From Occallatibacter riparius (GTDB taxonomy: Bacteria; Acidobacteriota; Terriglobia; Terriglobales; Acidobacteriaceae), in assembly GCF_025264625.1 (NCBI RefSeq), contig NZ_CP093313.1:5704001-5768000 (forward strand): a stretch of DNA of 64,000 bases, read 5' to 3'. Positions 17,409 to 27,241 of this stretch are shown piece by piece (position 1 is the first letter of the stretch; every line of letters starts with the position of its first letter). The position numbers and the translations under genes are program-made. Under the pieces are notes generated by a model, which saw only the letters and a list, made by a program, of their open reading frames with translations, was not told the origin of the DNA and did no database searches.

Positions 17409-19811
17409 TTATTTTGGCGCGACGGTCTGCGTCAATGTCTTGTGCCCCTGGCCTTCGATACTGACGCTATCATCGCGACTGTTGAAAATCAAAGCTTCTC
17501 CCGTCACCGATCCACGCACCGGATCAGTCATCCGCGGCGGCGCACCCGCCGTTCCCGTCAGCACATACTGCCCGTTGTCTCCTGAGTAGACGAGCCGCTC
17601 ACCAGTTCCGCGACGCCCGTTAGATGTCACCACCACATTTCCAATCGCCGTCAGATGATCGACTTGCGCCGATGCGCCATCAGGCCCTGCATGATTCCCC
17701 GGCGGGAATAGCACCAGTTCCACCTCGTTCGACGAGGTCGTGGCCTCGGCGGTCTCCGCTACAACCTGTCCTACTGCCCCTGCGCGTAGCAGCGCCTTCC
17801 GCTCCGCACCCGAATACTTCAGATCCCCCGCCCGCACCCGAACCACCGACGGCCCCGAACCCTTCGTCTTTGCCTTTCCCGCCTGACTTCCGCTAAGCAG
17901 AACCAGATTCACCGGCTGCCCGGCCGCGCTCCGCGCGACCAGCGTCTGCCGTGACTGGTTCAGCACGATCACTGGCGCCGCGACCGAATTCGCATCCTGC
18001 CATAGCCGCGCCCCGCCGCGGAATGTCGCCTCGCCGGTATCCCGGTGCATCTGGGCCTCGGCCGCGATCACGTGCGCCGGCCCCTGCCCTCCGAATGCCA
18101 GCCCGCCCTGCGCCGTCTTCCCCCGCCTCGTTTCGTCCAGCCAGGTAGCCTTCACGTTGCCGCGCGCAAACGCATCTCCGCTCGACTGCGAGACGTCGAG
18201 CCTATCCGCAGTCAACTGCAGCGCCGCATCATCAATGCGCGGACTCTGCGTCAAATGCAGCCACTCACTCCCACCGTCATACAACGCATGTCCCGCCGTC
18301 GCCCGCAGCTTAGCGCCCGCATCGCCCGGCTTCTGCTGCGTCAGTACGACATTCCCATCAATGGTCGCCGACTGAATCTGTTGCGACAGATCGCCCTGCC
18401 CCGTAGCCTGCTTTCCCGTCGAGGCCATCACCGCCACCAGCCGGTCACCGCTGGTCGTTTGCCGCGCACCTGTAGCGGTGGTTTGCTCCAGTGCCGCGTG
18501 CCCTACTCCTGTAATCCGCGTCAACTCCTGCCGATCGCCGAACTCACCTGTGACTTCATCCGCTGCCATCCGCGACGGCACTACGGCGCCACCCTGCTTC
18601 TGCGACTGTCCGGTAATCACCACACCGCCGGTTCCCTTCACGGAAGACATCAGCAACTGGCCTTTCGCCCCATTGCGAAAGTCGACATCCGCCACAGGCG
18701 ACCGCCAGTCGCGAATTACGTGCGGCTCATTCTGTCCCTGCTGTTCACTGTGCAGCACCACGCCACGTTCGAGCCGAGCATGCTTCAACTGCCCGTCGGG
18801 GCCGAACGCCAGCAGCGCCGTCGGCGCGGTCCCTCGCACGCTCCGGTCGGCCTGGACCGAGTCCATCGTAACGCCGCCCTCAAGCCGCCCCTGCAGCGGT
18901 TGATTCTTCTCATTGAAGTCCAACGATCCATTCGGGGCAGCCACTTTGGCCCCCGCCGCGTTGGTCAGCGTGAATCCATCGTCCGCGTCCAGCCGCTCCG
19001 CCGACCCATCCTCGCGGAAGCGGATCTGAGCCCGTCCCGCGGCAGCCTGCCCATTCCGGTAGCTCGCCTGCGCGGCGGTCAGGTTACAAACCAATTGCGT
19101 CCGCTCGAACTCCCCATGCGCCGCGCGCAGCACAATCGTCTCTCGCCCGCGGTGCACATTCAGCTCCACGTTGCGATCGAGCACGAGCTGCCCCTTGTCG
19201 GAGTCGAACGTAGCCCCTTGCGAACTTCCCTGCCCCTGCACCACGGCGAATTCGACGCGCTGCGCTGTCGTCGCTGAGCCGGTCTTCTGATCGAAGGTGA
19301 GCCCGCTGGTCTTCACCACGATCTGCCCTGATGCCACTTCATTCGCCGCGTTCGCCAGCGGCCCCGATTTCGCCGGAAGCTGCGGCTTTGCCCCTGGCGC
19401 GACCGCCGGCGCCTCCGTCGGGCGCGTGATCGTGATCTCTACCGGCCCGGCCGCCGCGGCAATCCCCGCCTTCTGGTCGTAGTCGAACTCGCCGCCCTTG
19501 ATCCGATCGACGACACTGCCGTCCTGCCCATAAAGCTCGATCTCCACATCGTGCAGTTGCGCGCGCCCATCCTTCTTCAACTGCACTACCTTGCTGGCGC
19601 GAATCTTGAACAGCGTATGCCCGCCATGCGACTGCGTATAGACGAATCCGTTCGCCTGGCGCTGGATATCGGCCCCCAACTTATGCGGAATCTCCTTCAG
19701 GTTGAGCTTGTTCTTGATTTTGCTTAGCGCCAGGAAGCCGACCAGTGCCGCAATCAACAGCACCCCGCTGGCCAAAACCAGCGTGCGCAATCGTTCGATC
19801 GTCAGGCGCAC
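17409..19811 (-). CDS. LptC-LptA/OstA-like fused LPS transport protein
   Basis: 800 residues starting at GTG, directly abutting the upstream stop. An N-terminal anchor (~11-30, VLASGVLLIAALVGFLAL) is followed by an LptC-like periplasmic domain (~35-125). After it come long OstA/LptA-type beta-jellyroll stretches (VVLTQQKPGDAGAKLRA, TAIGNVVVTSNGRRGTGERLVYSG). Canonical LptC (~190 aa) and LptA (~185 aa) are separate proteins in enterobacteria; here one polypeptide appears to supply anchor and periplasmic bridge. The position immediately upstream of lptB supports the assignment. Confidence 0.8.
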   Translation of the reverse strand: MRLTIERLRTLVLASGVLLIAALVGFLALSKIKNKLNLKEIPHKLGADIQRQANGFVYTQSHGGHTLFKIRASKVVQLKKDGRAQLHDVEIELYGQDGSVVDRIKGGEFDYDQKAGIAAAAGPVEITITRPTEAPAVAPGAKPQLPAKSGPLANAANEVASGQIVVKTSGLTFDQKTGSATTAQRVEFAVVQGQGSSQGATFDSDKGQLVLDRNVELNVHRGRETIVLRAAHGEFERTQLVCNLTAAQASYRNGQAAAGRAQIRFREDGSAERLDADDGFTLTNAAGAKVAAPNGSLDFNEKNQPLQGRLEGGVTMDSVQADRSVRGTAPTALLAFGPDGQLKHARLERGVVLHSEQQGQNEPHVIRDWRSPVADVDFRNGAKGQLLMSSVKGTGGVVITGQSQKQGGAVVPSRMAADEVTGEFGDRQELTRITGVGHAALEQTTATGARQTTSGDRLVAVMASTGKQATGQGDLSQQIQSATIDGNVVLTQQKPGDAGAKLRATAGHALYDGGSEWLHLTQSPRIDDAALQLTADRLDVSQSSGDAFARGNVKATWLDETRRGKTAQGGLAFGGQGPAHVIAAEAQMHRDTGEATFRGGARLWQDANSVAAPVIVLNQSRQTLVARSAAGQPVNLVLLSGSQAGKAKTKGSGPSVVRVRAGDLKYSGAERKALLRAGAVGQVVAETAEATTSSNEVELVLFPPGNHAGPDGASAQVDHLTAIGNVVVTSNGRRGTGERLVYSGDNGQYVLTGTAGAPPRMTDPVRGSVTGEALIFNSRDDSVSIEGQGHKTLTQTVAPK

Positions 19812-20498
19812 CTAGTTCCCCTGGCTGAGCCGGGCCGCAAGCCTTTGCGCCAGGCTCTCGCCCAGCTCGCTCCACAACAGCCGAGCCGTAGCCCCCGATG
19901 CCTTCTCCACCGCATTCGTCAGATCCACTAGCTGCCGCACGTTCTCAGCCATGTGCTGTGCCGCAGCCGAATCAAGCTCGGCCTCTTCCTCCAGAAACGG
20001 CGCATCCGATCCAAAATCGATCCGGATGTGCCCGTCCTGCTCATACGCCCCTTCATCAAACAGCGGACCAAAGCCCGTCACCCGCACCAGTCGCGACGTC
20101 TTCGCCCATCGCGGCTCAAGCCCGGGGTCCCCATGGATAGGTCTTTGTCCATGGGGTGGAAGCCCAGCGCCGGTTTCGAGCTCCCACAACCACCACCCAA
20201 TCTGGAACTCGTAGGCATAGTCGTCATGCAGGTTCTCAAGCGCTTCTTCAACTGCAACCCTTGGTTCCACCCCGAGTTGCGGCGGCTGCTCCGGATCACC
20301 CGCCTGGCCCACGGCGCGCCCCCAAACCCGTTGCCAGACGGGCGCTTCGTGCCAGTTCACGGGCCACACAGTGGCTGAATAGACGAGGGGTTCGCCACCG
20401 TGTTTCCCGAACTCGCCGAGGACCCGAATCAGCTTGTCGGCCAGCCCCGCAAGCCGCAGATTCGGATACCACAAACTCAGATAGAGAGCGTCGGACAT
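19812..20498 (-). CDS. Conserved hypothetical protein upstream of lptC/A
   Basis: 228 residues from MSDALYLSLWYPNLRL; an extension to 20582 is possible but lacks support. It is soluble, with no signal peptide, and rich in Trp (WPVNWHEAPVWQRVWG, FQIGWWLWELE). The C-terminal helix contains AAAQHMAENVRQLVDLTN. I do not recognise the family. Its stop is adjacent to the GTG start of the LptC/LptA-like gene, so it appears to be the first gene of an lpt operon. Confidence 0.7.
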   Translation of the reverse strand: MSDALYLSLWYPNLRLAGLADKLIRVLGEFGKHGGEPLVYSATVWPVNWHEAPVWQRVWGRAVGQAGDPEQPPQLGVEPRVAVEEALENLHDDYAYEFQIGWWLWELETGAGLPPHGQRPIHGDPGLEPRWAKTSRLVRVTGFGPLFDEGAYEQDGHIRIDFGSDAPFLEEEAELDSAAAQHMAENVRQLVDLTNAVEKASGATARLLWSELGESLAQRLAARLSQGN

Positions 20499-20577
20499 CT
20501 TTATGATTGTAGACGCGAAACAGCCCTCATTCGATTCAACCTGCCTCGTCCAAACGGCAAGCAGTACCCAATACCTT

Positions 20578-20605
20578 GTCATTCTGAACGTAGTGAAGAA
20601 CCTGC
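20578..20605 (+). repeat. Dispersed GTCATTC-type repeat, copy 1
   Basis: Begins GTCATTCTGAACG and ends GAAGAACCTGC; a member of a family with at least seven further copies in the window (30.4, 43.8-44.0 and 55.7-56.0 kb). Intergenic, upstream of the YCF48-like gene. Confidence 0.6.
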
Positions 20606-20691
20606 TTTGGGGCTGTCGACAACCATTGAGCCCAGAAGACAGAAAACCCTCGGCGCCCTTCCACCTGCCCGCCGGGCATTACACTTCCGCA

Positions 20692-21783
20692 ATGCGCACG
20701 ATCCGGCTCCTCATGTCGCTCGTTCTTGCGACGCCCGTCGCGGCCCAGTGGCAGATGCAGACCTCGAACACGACCGCCGATCTGCGCGGCATCCACAACG
20801 TCGGCAACGGCGTGGCCTGGGCGTCGGGAACCAACGGCACCGTCTTGCGCACTGAAGACGGCGGCTACGTCTGGCAGACCTGCGCCATCCCGCCCGGAGC
20901 CGAGAAGCTCGACTTCCGCGGCATCCAGGCCTTCGACGCCAACACCGCTATCGTCATGTCCAGCGGCAAAGGCGACCTCTCGCGTCTCTACAAAACCACG
21001 GACGGCTGCCACACCTGGAAGCTGATCTTCACAAATCCCGACAAAGATGGTTTCTGGGATGCGTTGATGTACGAAGAAGATGACGACACCATTTTCATTC
21101 TGGGCGATCCCGTGCACGGCAAATTCAGGCTCTTCTCGCAACAAGGTGAGAACAGTAAGTTCGGCGACAATTGGAACGGGTACCCAATCAGCGCAATTCC
21201 CGGACAGGCGGCGTTCGCCGCGAGCAATTCCCTCCTGGTCTATAACCTCGGTGAGGGCATGTTTTCATTCATTACCGGAGGCTCAAAATCGGAGATCATC
21301 CATGAAGAACACGGTCTCGATGTAAAGAAGGGGCTCTTCTCCGAGTGGTCGAGGAGTTCCCTCCCGTTTGCGTCCGGAGATAGCAGCGGGGCATTTTCGG
21401 TAGCGGCACGGCCCTACGAGAAATCCGAAGGGGACAAGCGTCACGCAGTGGTTGTGGGAGGGGACTACCAGCAGCCCGATGCGACGGCGCAAACGGCCGC
21501 ATACAGCGATGACTGGGGATACAAGTGGTCTCCCTCCCAAACCCCGCCCCACGGCTATCGCTCCTCCGTCGCCTACGACGAAAAACTCAAAACCTGGATC
21601 ACCGTAGGCCCCAACGGCACCGACATCTCCAGTGACGACGGCAAGAACTGGCGCGCAATCCATCCCAACGCAGCCCTGCACGAGCCTCCGGACGCCGACC
21701 GCAACTGGAATGCGATTTCCCTGCCCTACGTAGTCGGCCCTAAAGGCCGGATCGGCAAGCTGGATGAATCCGCCCTTAAATAG
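20692..21783 (+). CDS. Secreted YCF48/BNR-repeat-like beta-propeller protein
   Basis: I start at MRTIRLLMSLVLATPVAAQ, a clear signal peptide, giving 363 residues. The mature part shows sialidase/YCF48-like blades: NTTADLRGIHNVGNGVAWASG, TVLRTEDGGYVWQ, LYKTTDGCHTWK, ISSDDGKNWRAI. These (T/S)xDxGxxW motifs are the BNR/Asp-box pattern. Such proteins are periplasmic or extracellular propellers; some are assembly factors and others have no known activity. No catalytic sialidase residues are evident. Confidence 0.82.
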   Translation: MRTIRLLMSLVLATPVAAQWQMQTSNTTADLRGIHNVGNGVAWASGTNGTVLRTEDGGYVWQTCAIPPGAEKLDFRGIQAFDANTAIVMSSGKGDLSRLYKTTDGCHTWKLIFTNPDKDGFWDALMYEEDDDTIFILGDPVHGKFRLFSQQGENSKFGDNWNGYPISAIPGQAAFAASNSLLVYNLGEGMFSFITGGSKSEIIHEEHGLDVKKGLFSEWSRSSLPFASGDSSGAFSVAARPYEKSEGDKRHAVVVGGDYQQPDATAQTAAYSDDWGYKWSPSQTPPHGYRSSVAYDEKLKTWITVGPNGTDISSDDGKNWRAIHPNAALHEPPDADRNWNAISLPYVVGPKGRIGKLDESALK

Positions 21784-21988
21784 CAGCAGCCACCCTGCCC
21801 CGGTAGGGGCGAAACGAAAATAGCCCAGGCCAAGTCGAGCATCGCGAAGACTTGTCCTGGGTGATGCGCCACACCTCTAGCGCGTCCCGTAGGGCCGCGA
21901 CGAATTCCAGGGTCCCCGTCAGCATAATTGCCGCATTGTGATGGATTGGCGCAAAGCGCCATGAAGGAACTGAGGTTGCCTCTAACTA

Positions 21989-22153
21989 TTAAAGCGCCAC
22001 TTCTGTGACCGGTTTCACCGCGACAGCCTTCGCCGGTCGCGGCCGCATCAGCGCAAAGCAGGCGCGGAACAGGCCGTATGCTGAGAGCACACCAAACGCC
22101 ATCGAGCCAACGATCGCGCATACCAACATCACAAAGTTCAACAAGTCAGTCAT
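21989..22153 (-). CDS. Small membrane protein, 54 aa
   Basis: A short gene inside the 610-base gap upstream of uvrA. It translates as MTDLLNFVMLVCAIVGSMAF followed by GVLSAYGLFRACFALM and a basic, Val/Pro-rich tail ending in EVAL. It has one or two hydrophobic helices. A good GAGGA lies seven bases before the ATG. Function unknown; the hydrophobicity pattern and ribosome site support it as real. Confidence 0.6.
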   Translation of the reverse strand: MTDLLNFVMLVCAIVGSMAFGVLSAYGLFRACFALMRPRPAKAVAVKPVTEVAL

Positions 22154-22267
22154 ACATTCCTCAACCGAGGCGGCTCCAAGACAGCAATGCCGGTCAAAAC
22201 GAATGCGGCCCTAACTTAAGATGCTGGCCGGCCCTGCCTTCACTGTCTTGGCAGAGTTTACCCTTCG

Positions 22268-22305
22268 TTGACCCTTGTTTCTATTGACAACTAGAATACC
22301 TCTAG
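22268..22305 (+). promoter_or_regulatory. Candidate uvrA promoter with overlapping inverted repeat
   Basis: TTGACC (22268-22273), an 18-base spacer and TAGAAT (22292-22297) form a plausible sigma-70 promoter ~98 bases before uvrA. CTAGA (22291-22295) and TCTAG (22301-22305) form a 5-bp inverted repeat over the -10 element, a possible repressor site. Confidence 0.4.
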
Positions 22306-22394
22306 CGTGTTGCGTTTCAAACTGGTTGCGATTCCCTATCCGGTCAATCTCCGGTTAACCCCTGAGCCTGCTTCAGCACTGCACATCCACTGAC

Positions 22395-25382
22395 ATGTCC
22401 ATCTCTCATATTTCGGTACGCGGTGCGCGCCAGCACAATCTGCAGGACATCAACGTCCGCATCCCCCGCAACACGTTGACGGTCGTCACGGGCCTCTCCG
22501 GCTCCGGCAAATCGTCGCTTGCCTTCGACACCATCTACGCCGAAGGCCAGCGGAGATACGTCGAGACCCTATCGGCCTATGCCCGGCAATTCCTGGATCA
22601 GATCGAACGCCCCGACGTCGATTCGATCGAAGGCCTCAGCCCAGCCATCTCGATTGAGCAAAAGACTACCAGCCGGAGCCCGCGTTCTACTGTGGGCACC
22701 ATCACCGAGATTTACGACTACCTTCGCCTGCTCTACTCCAGCGTGGGCACGCCGCATTGTCCTAACTGCGGCCGCCCCATCGCGCGGCAGACCGCGGAGC
22801 AAATCGTTCAGCGCATTCTTCAGCTCGGCACCGGTGAGCGCATCACCATCATGGCTCCCGTGGTGCGCGGCCGCAAAGGCGAGTTCCGCGACCTGCTCGA
22901 CGACCTCGACCAGCAGGGCTTCCGTGCGCGAATCGACGGCGAGATGACCGACCTCTCCGAGCCGCCCGCGCTCGACCGCCGCAAGAACCACACCATCGAA
23001 GCGGTAATTGACCGCGTGATCCTGAAGGCCCCCGGCACCGACGCGCCCGCTGCACCCGGTGGAAAGCCCTCCGTGGAAAAACGCCTTGACGCCGCCGTCT
23101 CCAAAGCCCTGCAGATGGCCAATGGCCTTGTGCTTGTCCTCCAGGCAAACGGCGAAGAACAGCTCTTCTCGTCCTCCATGGCCTGCCCCGACTGCGGCCT
23201 GGACGTGCCCAAACTCGAACCGCGCAGCTTCAGCTTCAACTCCACCTTCGGCGCCTGCCCGGAGTGCCACGGCCTCGGCTCCATGTACGACCTCGACCCG
23301 GTGAAGGTGATCACCGACTGGTCGAAGCCTCTTCTCGACGGCGGCCTCGGACCCGGCTCCGCGTCGCAATACCTGCTGCGGCTCATCAATATTGCCGCGG
23401 AGCGCTACAACATCAACCTCAAGACTCCGTTCGAAGATCTGCCCGCGAACCATCAGCGCATCCTGGTCTACGGGCCGCCGAAGAACGAAACCTCGCGCAC
23501 GGGCTTCCACGGCATCCTCGCCTATCTGCGTCAGACCATTGAAGAGGCGCGCTCGGACGGCTATCGCGACTACATGATGAACTTCATGAGTGCGACGCCC
23601 TGCCCCGCATGCCGAGGCAAGCGCCTGCGCCCGGAGTCGCTGGCGGTGAAGATCAATGGCATGTCCATCGCCGATTTCACAGCGCTTCCCCTGAATCGCG
23701 CCCTACAGGCTGCCTACGAATTCAAGTTCACCGATCGCGAAGCTCTGCTTGCCGATCGCATTCGCCGCGAAGTGGAAGAGCGCCTGGAATTCCTGTGCGC
23801 CGTGGGGCTAAGCTACCTCTCGCTTGAACGCAGCGCGAGCACTCTGAGCGGTGGCGAAGGTCAGCGCATCCGCCTCGCCACCCAGATAGGCTCCAAGCTG
23901 CGCGGCGTCCTCTACGTCCTCGACGAACCTTCCATCGGCCTCCATCAGCGCGACAACAATCGTCTCATCGAAGCGCTCACGCAACTCCGCAATCTCGGCA
24001 ACACCGTTCTCGTAGTCGAACACGACGAAGACACCATTCGCCACGCGGATTACGTGATCGACCTCGGCCCCGGCGCAGGCCGCCTCGGCGGGCACGTAGT
24101 TGCTGAAGGCACGCCGCAGCAGATCATGGACTGCCCCGAATCGCTCACCGGCAAATATCTCGCCGGCGACATCGGCATCCTGCATCGCGAAAAGCCGCGC
24201 CCCCTCACCGGCAAGTGGATCCAGGTGACAGGCGCGCGCGAACACAACCTGCAGGACATCAATATCCGCATTCCGCTGGGCGTGATGACGGTGGTGACCG
24301 GCGTGAGCGGCAGCGGCAAGAGCACGCTGATCAATGACATTCTGTACAAGTCGCTGGCGCAGTCCATCTACGGATCCCGCGAAGAGCCCGGTTCACACGA
24401 ATCGGTCGAAGGCGCGAATCAGCTCGACAAGGTGATCCGCATCGACCAGTCGCCCATCGGCCGCACCCCGCGCTCCAATCCTGCGACCTATACGCAGGTC
24501 TTCTCGCCCATCCGCGATCTCTTTGCGCAACTCCCGGAGGCCCGCGAGCGCGGCTACAAGCCAGGTCGGTTCAGCTTCAACGTGGCCGGCGGCAGGTGCG
24601 AGGCATGCGAGGGCGATGGGCAGAAGCGCATCGAGATGAACTTCATGCCCGACGTCTACGTGCAGTGCGAGGTCTGCAACGGACGCCGCTACAACCAGGA
24701 AACGCTGGCGGTGAAGTTCCACGGATACTCAATCGCCGACATCCTCGACCTCACCATCGAAGACGCGCTAACCGTGCTAAAGGACGTGCCGCAGCTCAAC
24801 CAAAAACTGCAGACGCTAGTGGATGTGGGCCTCGGCTACGTGCACCTCGGCCAGAGCGCAACCACGCTCAGCGGCGGCGAAGCGCAGCGTATGAAGCTTG
24901 CCCGCGAGCTCTCCAAACGCCAGACCGGCCGAACCCTCTACTTACTCGATGAGCCCACCACCGGTCTCCACTTCGATGATGTACGCAAGCTGCTCGAAGT
25001 GCTGCACCGCCTAACGGACCTGGGTAATTCGGTCATCATCATCGAGCACAATCTCGACGTGATCCGCAACGCCGACTGGATCCTCGACCTCGGCCCAGAG
25101 GGCGGCGAGGGCGGCGGGCGTTTGGTTGCGGAAGGCCGGCCGTTAAAGGTAGCGGCAAACGCGGAGTCATATACCGGGCAGTTTCTGCGGCGATACTACA
25201 CTTCGGCCGACGGGCTCTTGCAGGCGATTGAGCAGGAAGAGGAGATCGTCGCCCCAGCCGTCGCACCGACCTCGAACGGCAATGGGGTCGCTGCACCGAA
25301 GAAGAGCGCCAAATCTGCGCCAGCAAAAACCGCCGCAAAGAAAGCTACGAAGAAGGCTGCCAGGAAGCCGGTGCGCAAATGA
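22395..25382 (+). CDS. uvrA: Excinuclease ABC subunit A
   Basis: 995 residues. Two ABC ATPase modules: Walker [10 protein letters not shown] near residue 35 and GVSGSGKST near 640, signatures [12 protein letters not shown] and [12 protein letters not shown]. Zinc-binding CxxC pairs include CPNCG, CPDCG...CPECH and CEACE...CEVC. UvrA recognises bulky DNA lesions and loads UvrB in nucleotide excision repair. The last ~35 residues are a Lys/Ala/Pro-rich tail ([20 protein letters not shown]) resembling histone H1-like tails and lying outside the conserved core. The stop overlaps the next start by 4 bases. uvrC is also in the window; uvrB is not. Confidence 0.97.
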   Translation: MSISHISVRGARQHNLQDINVRIPRNTLTVVTGLSGSGKSSLAFDTIYAEGQRRYVETLSAYARQFLDQIERPDVDSIEGLSPAISIEQKTTSRSPRSTVGTITEIYDYLRLLYSSVGTPHCPNCGRPIARQTAEQIVQRILQLGTGERITIMAPVVRGRKGEFRDLLDDLDQQGFRARIDGEMTDLSEPPALDRRKNHTIEAVIDRVILKAPGTDAPAAPGGKPSVEKRLDAAVSKALQMANGLVLVLQANGEEQLFSSSMACPDCGLDVPKLEPRSFSFNSTFGACPECHGLGSMYDLDPVKVITDWSKPLLDGGLGPGSASQYLLRLINIAAERYNINLKTPFEDLPANHQRILVYGPPKNETSRTGFHGILAYLRQTIEEARSDGYRDYMMNFMSATPCPACRGKRLRPESLAVKINGMSIADFTALPLNRALQAAYEFKFTDREALLADRIRREVEERLEFLCAVGLSYLSLERSASTLSGGEGQRIRLATQIGSKLRGVLYVLDEPSIGLHQRDNNRLIEALTQLRNLGNTVLVVEHDEDTIRHADYVIDLGPGAGRLGGHVVAEGTPQQIMDCPESLTGKYLAGDIGILHREKPRPLTGKWIQVTGAREHNLQDINIRIPLGVMTVVTGVSGSGKSTLINDILYKSLAQSIYGSREEPGSHESVEGANQLDKVIRIDQSPIGRTPRSNPATYTQVFSPIRDLFAQLPEARERGYKPGRFSFNVAGGRCEACEGDGQKRIEMNFMPDVYVQCEVCNGRRYNQETLAVKFHGYSIADILDLTIEDALTVLKDVPQLNQKLQTLVDVGLGYVHLGQSATTLSGGEAQRMKLARELSKRQTGRTLYLLDEPTTGLHFDDVRKLLEVLHRLTDLGNSVIIIEHNLDVIRNADWILDLGPEGGEGGGRLVAEGRPLKVAANAESYTGQFLRRYYTSADGLLQAIEQEEEIVAPAVAPTSNGNGVAAPKKSAKSAPAKTAAKKATKKAARKPVRK

Positions 25383-26365
25383 GTACGCCACCCCAGGCCG
25401 GCCCGCACGATCCGGAAGGGCCGCAGCTTCCGGAACTGGAGAGCTACGAGCCCGCGCCGGCGCAGGATCTGCTTCCGCCAGCGACGGAGATCGCGCCGGA
25501 AGCGGCGCCGCAAACCGAATCCTATTTCGACACTTACGCGAGCCGGCTGCCCCCGCCACCGCGGTTTCCCAACATCCTCGATGTTGTGCTGATGTGCATT
25601 CTGCTGAGCGTGGGCTGGCTCGCCTCAGGAGCGGCAGCCGCCACAGCGCTTCACTTCCGCCTCTTCGGTGTTCACACGGAGAAGCAGGCCGCGAACGACA
25701 TTCACTACACAATGGGAGCCCAGACCATCTGGTACCTCGTGGCGCTGGCGCTGTGGATGCTCATCTTCCCGAAGATCTGGCACACGCGATTTTTCGCGGG
25801 CGTTGAGTGGCGCGCTGCGGCGGCGTTTCGCCTGCGATGGCAGCTCTTCTGGGCCGCGTTCGCGTGCTTCGTCCTCGCCATCGTCGACGGCCTCCTGCTG
25901 CCGGGGCCCAAGGAAGCGCCGATCGATCAGGTCTTCCGCATGCCCGGGGGCGCGTGGTTTCTCTTCGCCTTCGGCATCACACTTGCGCCGCTGATTGAGG
26001 AGACGATCTATCGGGGATTCCTGCTGCCGGCCTTCTCCACGCTGTGGGATTTCACAGCTGAGCGCATCCAGGATCGGCCTGCGCCGTGGCCTGACGAGAA
26101 CGGCAAAGTGAAGTGGTCCCTGGGTGCGATGGTGTTCGCGTCTATCGCAACCAGCGTCCCCTTCGCCCTGATGCACGGCTACCAGACCAGCTACTCGTTT
26201 GGCACCTTCATCCTGCTGTTCGCCGTGAGCCTGGCCCTGTGCTGGGTGCGCCTCAGCACGCGCTCCCTGGCGGCCAGCACAGTGGTGCACGCGTGCTATA
26301 ACTTCCTCCTGTTCGCGCTCATGATCTGGGGAACGGGCGGCTTTCAAAATCTGGACAAGATGTGA
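25379..26365 (+). CDS. CPBP family intramembrane glutamic endopeptidase
   Basis: 328 residues with a ~70-residue Pro-rich cytoplasmic N-terminus and about seven hydrophobic segments. The CPBP/Abi signature is present: [10 protein letters not shown] (EExxxR), ALMHGYQ (HxxxN/Q region) and HACYNF. Members are membrane-embedded proteases or prenyl-protein processing enzymes; bacterial roles are poorly known. The ATG overlaps the uvrA stop (ATGA), implying coupling, though a functional link to repair is not evident. Confidence 0.88.
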   Translation: MSTPPQAGPHDPEGPQLPELESYEPAPAQDLLPPATEIAPEAAPQTESYFDTYASRLPPPPRFPNILDVVLMCILLSVGWLASGAAAATALHFRLFGVHTEKQAANDIHYTMGAQTIWYLVALALWMLIFPKIWHTRFFAGVEWRAAAAFRLRWQLFWAAFACFVLAIVDGLLLPGPKEAPIDQVFRMPGGAWFLFAFGITLAPLIEETIYRGFLLPAFSTLWDFTAERIQDRPAPWPDENGKVKWSLGAMVFASIATSVPFALMHGYQTSYSFGTFILLFAVSLALCWVRLSTRSLAASTVVHACYNFLLFALMIWGTGGFQNLDKM

Positions 26366-26383
26366 AAAGAGCCATGAGTGGCC

Positions 26384-26451
26384 AAGTAGCTAGTAGCTTC
26401 ATCGCGCCAATGTGCAGCTACTAGCTACCGGCTACAAGCTACCGGCTAGAA
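26384..26451. repeat. AGCTAC/GGCTAC-rich dispersed repeat, copy A
   Basis: Reiterated AGCTAC, AGCTACCGGC and GGCTACAAGC units. The 17-mer GGCTACAAGCTACCGGC (26430-26446) recurs exactly at 37491-37507 and with one change at 35364-35380. Intergenic between the CPBP gene and pyrE. Confidence 0.7.
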
Positions 26452-26460
26452 TTGATCTCG

Positions 26461-27075
26461 ATGACCACCTCCAGCCACGCTCAGCAACTGCTCTCCATCC
26501 TCGCCCGCATCAGCTTCAAACTCGGCCAGTTCAAGCTCTCCTCCGGCGGCACGAGCGACTACTACATCGACTGCCGCACCACCACGCTGCACGCCGAGGG
26601 CGGGCGCCTAACCGGCCACGCCATCCTTGATCTGCTTGAGACGAACAAAATCGACGCCGAAGCCGTCGGTGGCCTGACCATGGGCGCGGACCCAATCGTG
26701 TCGAATGTGGCGACGGCAAGCGCGTGGCGCGCCCAGCAGCATCCCGGCTCGCCACTGCTCCATGGCTTCCTGGTGCGTAAGGCGGAAAAGGCCCACGGCA
26801 CCGGCCGTCGCATCGAGGGCTTCTGCCGCGAAGGCGCACCCGTGGTCATCGTCGACGACGTCTGCACCACCGGCGCTTCCACTGTCAACGCGATCGAAGC
26901 CGCGAAAGAGGCCGGCATGACCGTCGCCGCCGTAGTCTGCATTGTGGAGCGCGAGGAAGCCAACGGGCGGCCGGCTGTCGAGGCCGCCGCAGGCGACGCG
27001 CCCTTCCTCCGGCTGTTCAGCGCCAACGACGTTCGCGCGGAACACATCAAGCAGCTCGACCACGCAAAAGCATGA
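26461..27075 (+). CDS. pyrE: Orotate phosphoribosyltransferase
   Basis: 204 residues from MTTSSHAQQLLS; an upstream TTG in frame is less likely. The PRPP-binding motif VVIVDDVCTTGAST is intact, preceded by GGLTMGADPIV and a YYIDCR segment near the N-terminus. It converts orotate and PRPP to orotidine 5'-phosphate in pyrimidine biosynthesis. Other pyr genes are not nearby. It ends ahead of a strong convergent terminator. Confidence 0.93.
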   Translation: MTTSSHAQQLLSILARISFKLGQFKLSSGGTSDYYIDCRTTTLHAEGGRLTGHAILDLLETNKIDAEAVGGLTMGADPIVSNVATASAWRAQQHPGSPLLHGFLVRKAEKAHGTGRRIEGFCREGAPVVIVDDVCTTGASTVNAIEAAKEAGMTVAAVVCIVEREEANGRPAVEAAAGDAPFLRLFSANDVRAEHIKQLDHAKA

Positions 27076-27153
27076 CACCACGGCCGACTCTGCTATCCCA
27101 GCCACATCCAGCTAAGCGTTGACGGCTGAGTGCTACCAGCTATGTCTCCAAAC

Positions 27154-27191
27154 ACAGGAAAGCCCCGGCGGGGGTCCGGGGCTCTTCCTGT
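27154..27191. terminator. Intrinsic terminator between pyrE and the OmpA-like gene
   Basis: Inner stem AGCCCCGG / CCGGGGCT with a 7-base loop, extended by ACAGGAA / TTCCTGT across a one-base bulge. It lies between convergent genes. Confidence 0.8.
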
Positions 27192-27241
27192 TCTGCGCAT
27201 TAGTTCTGTAATTTAGGTCTGCGTCAAACCTCACCGCGGGC

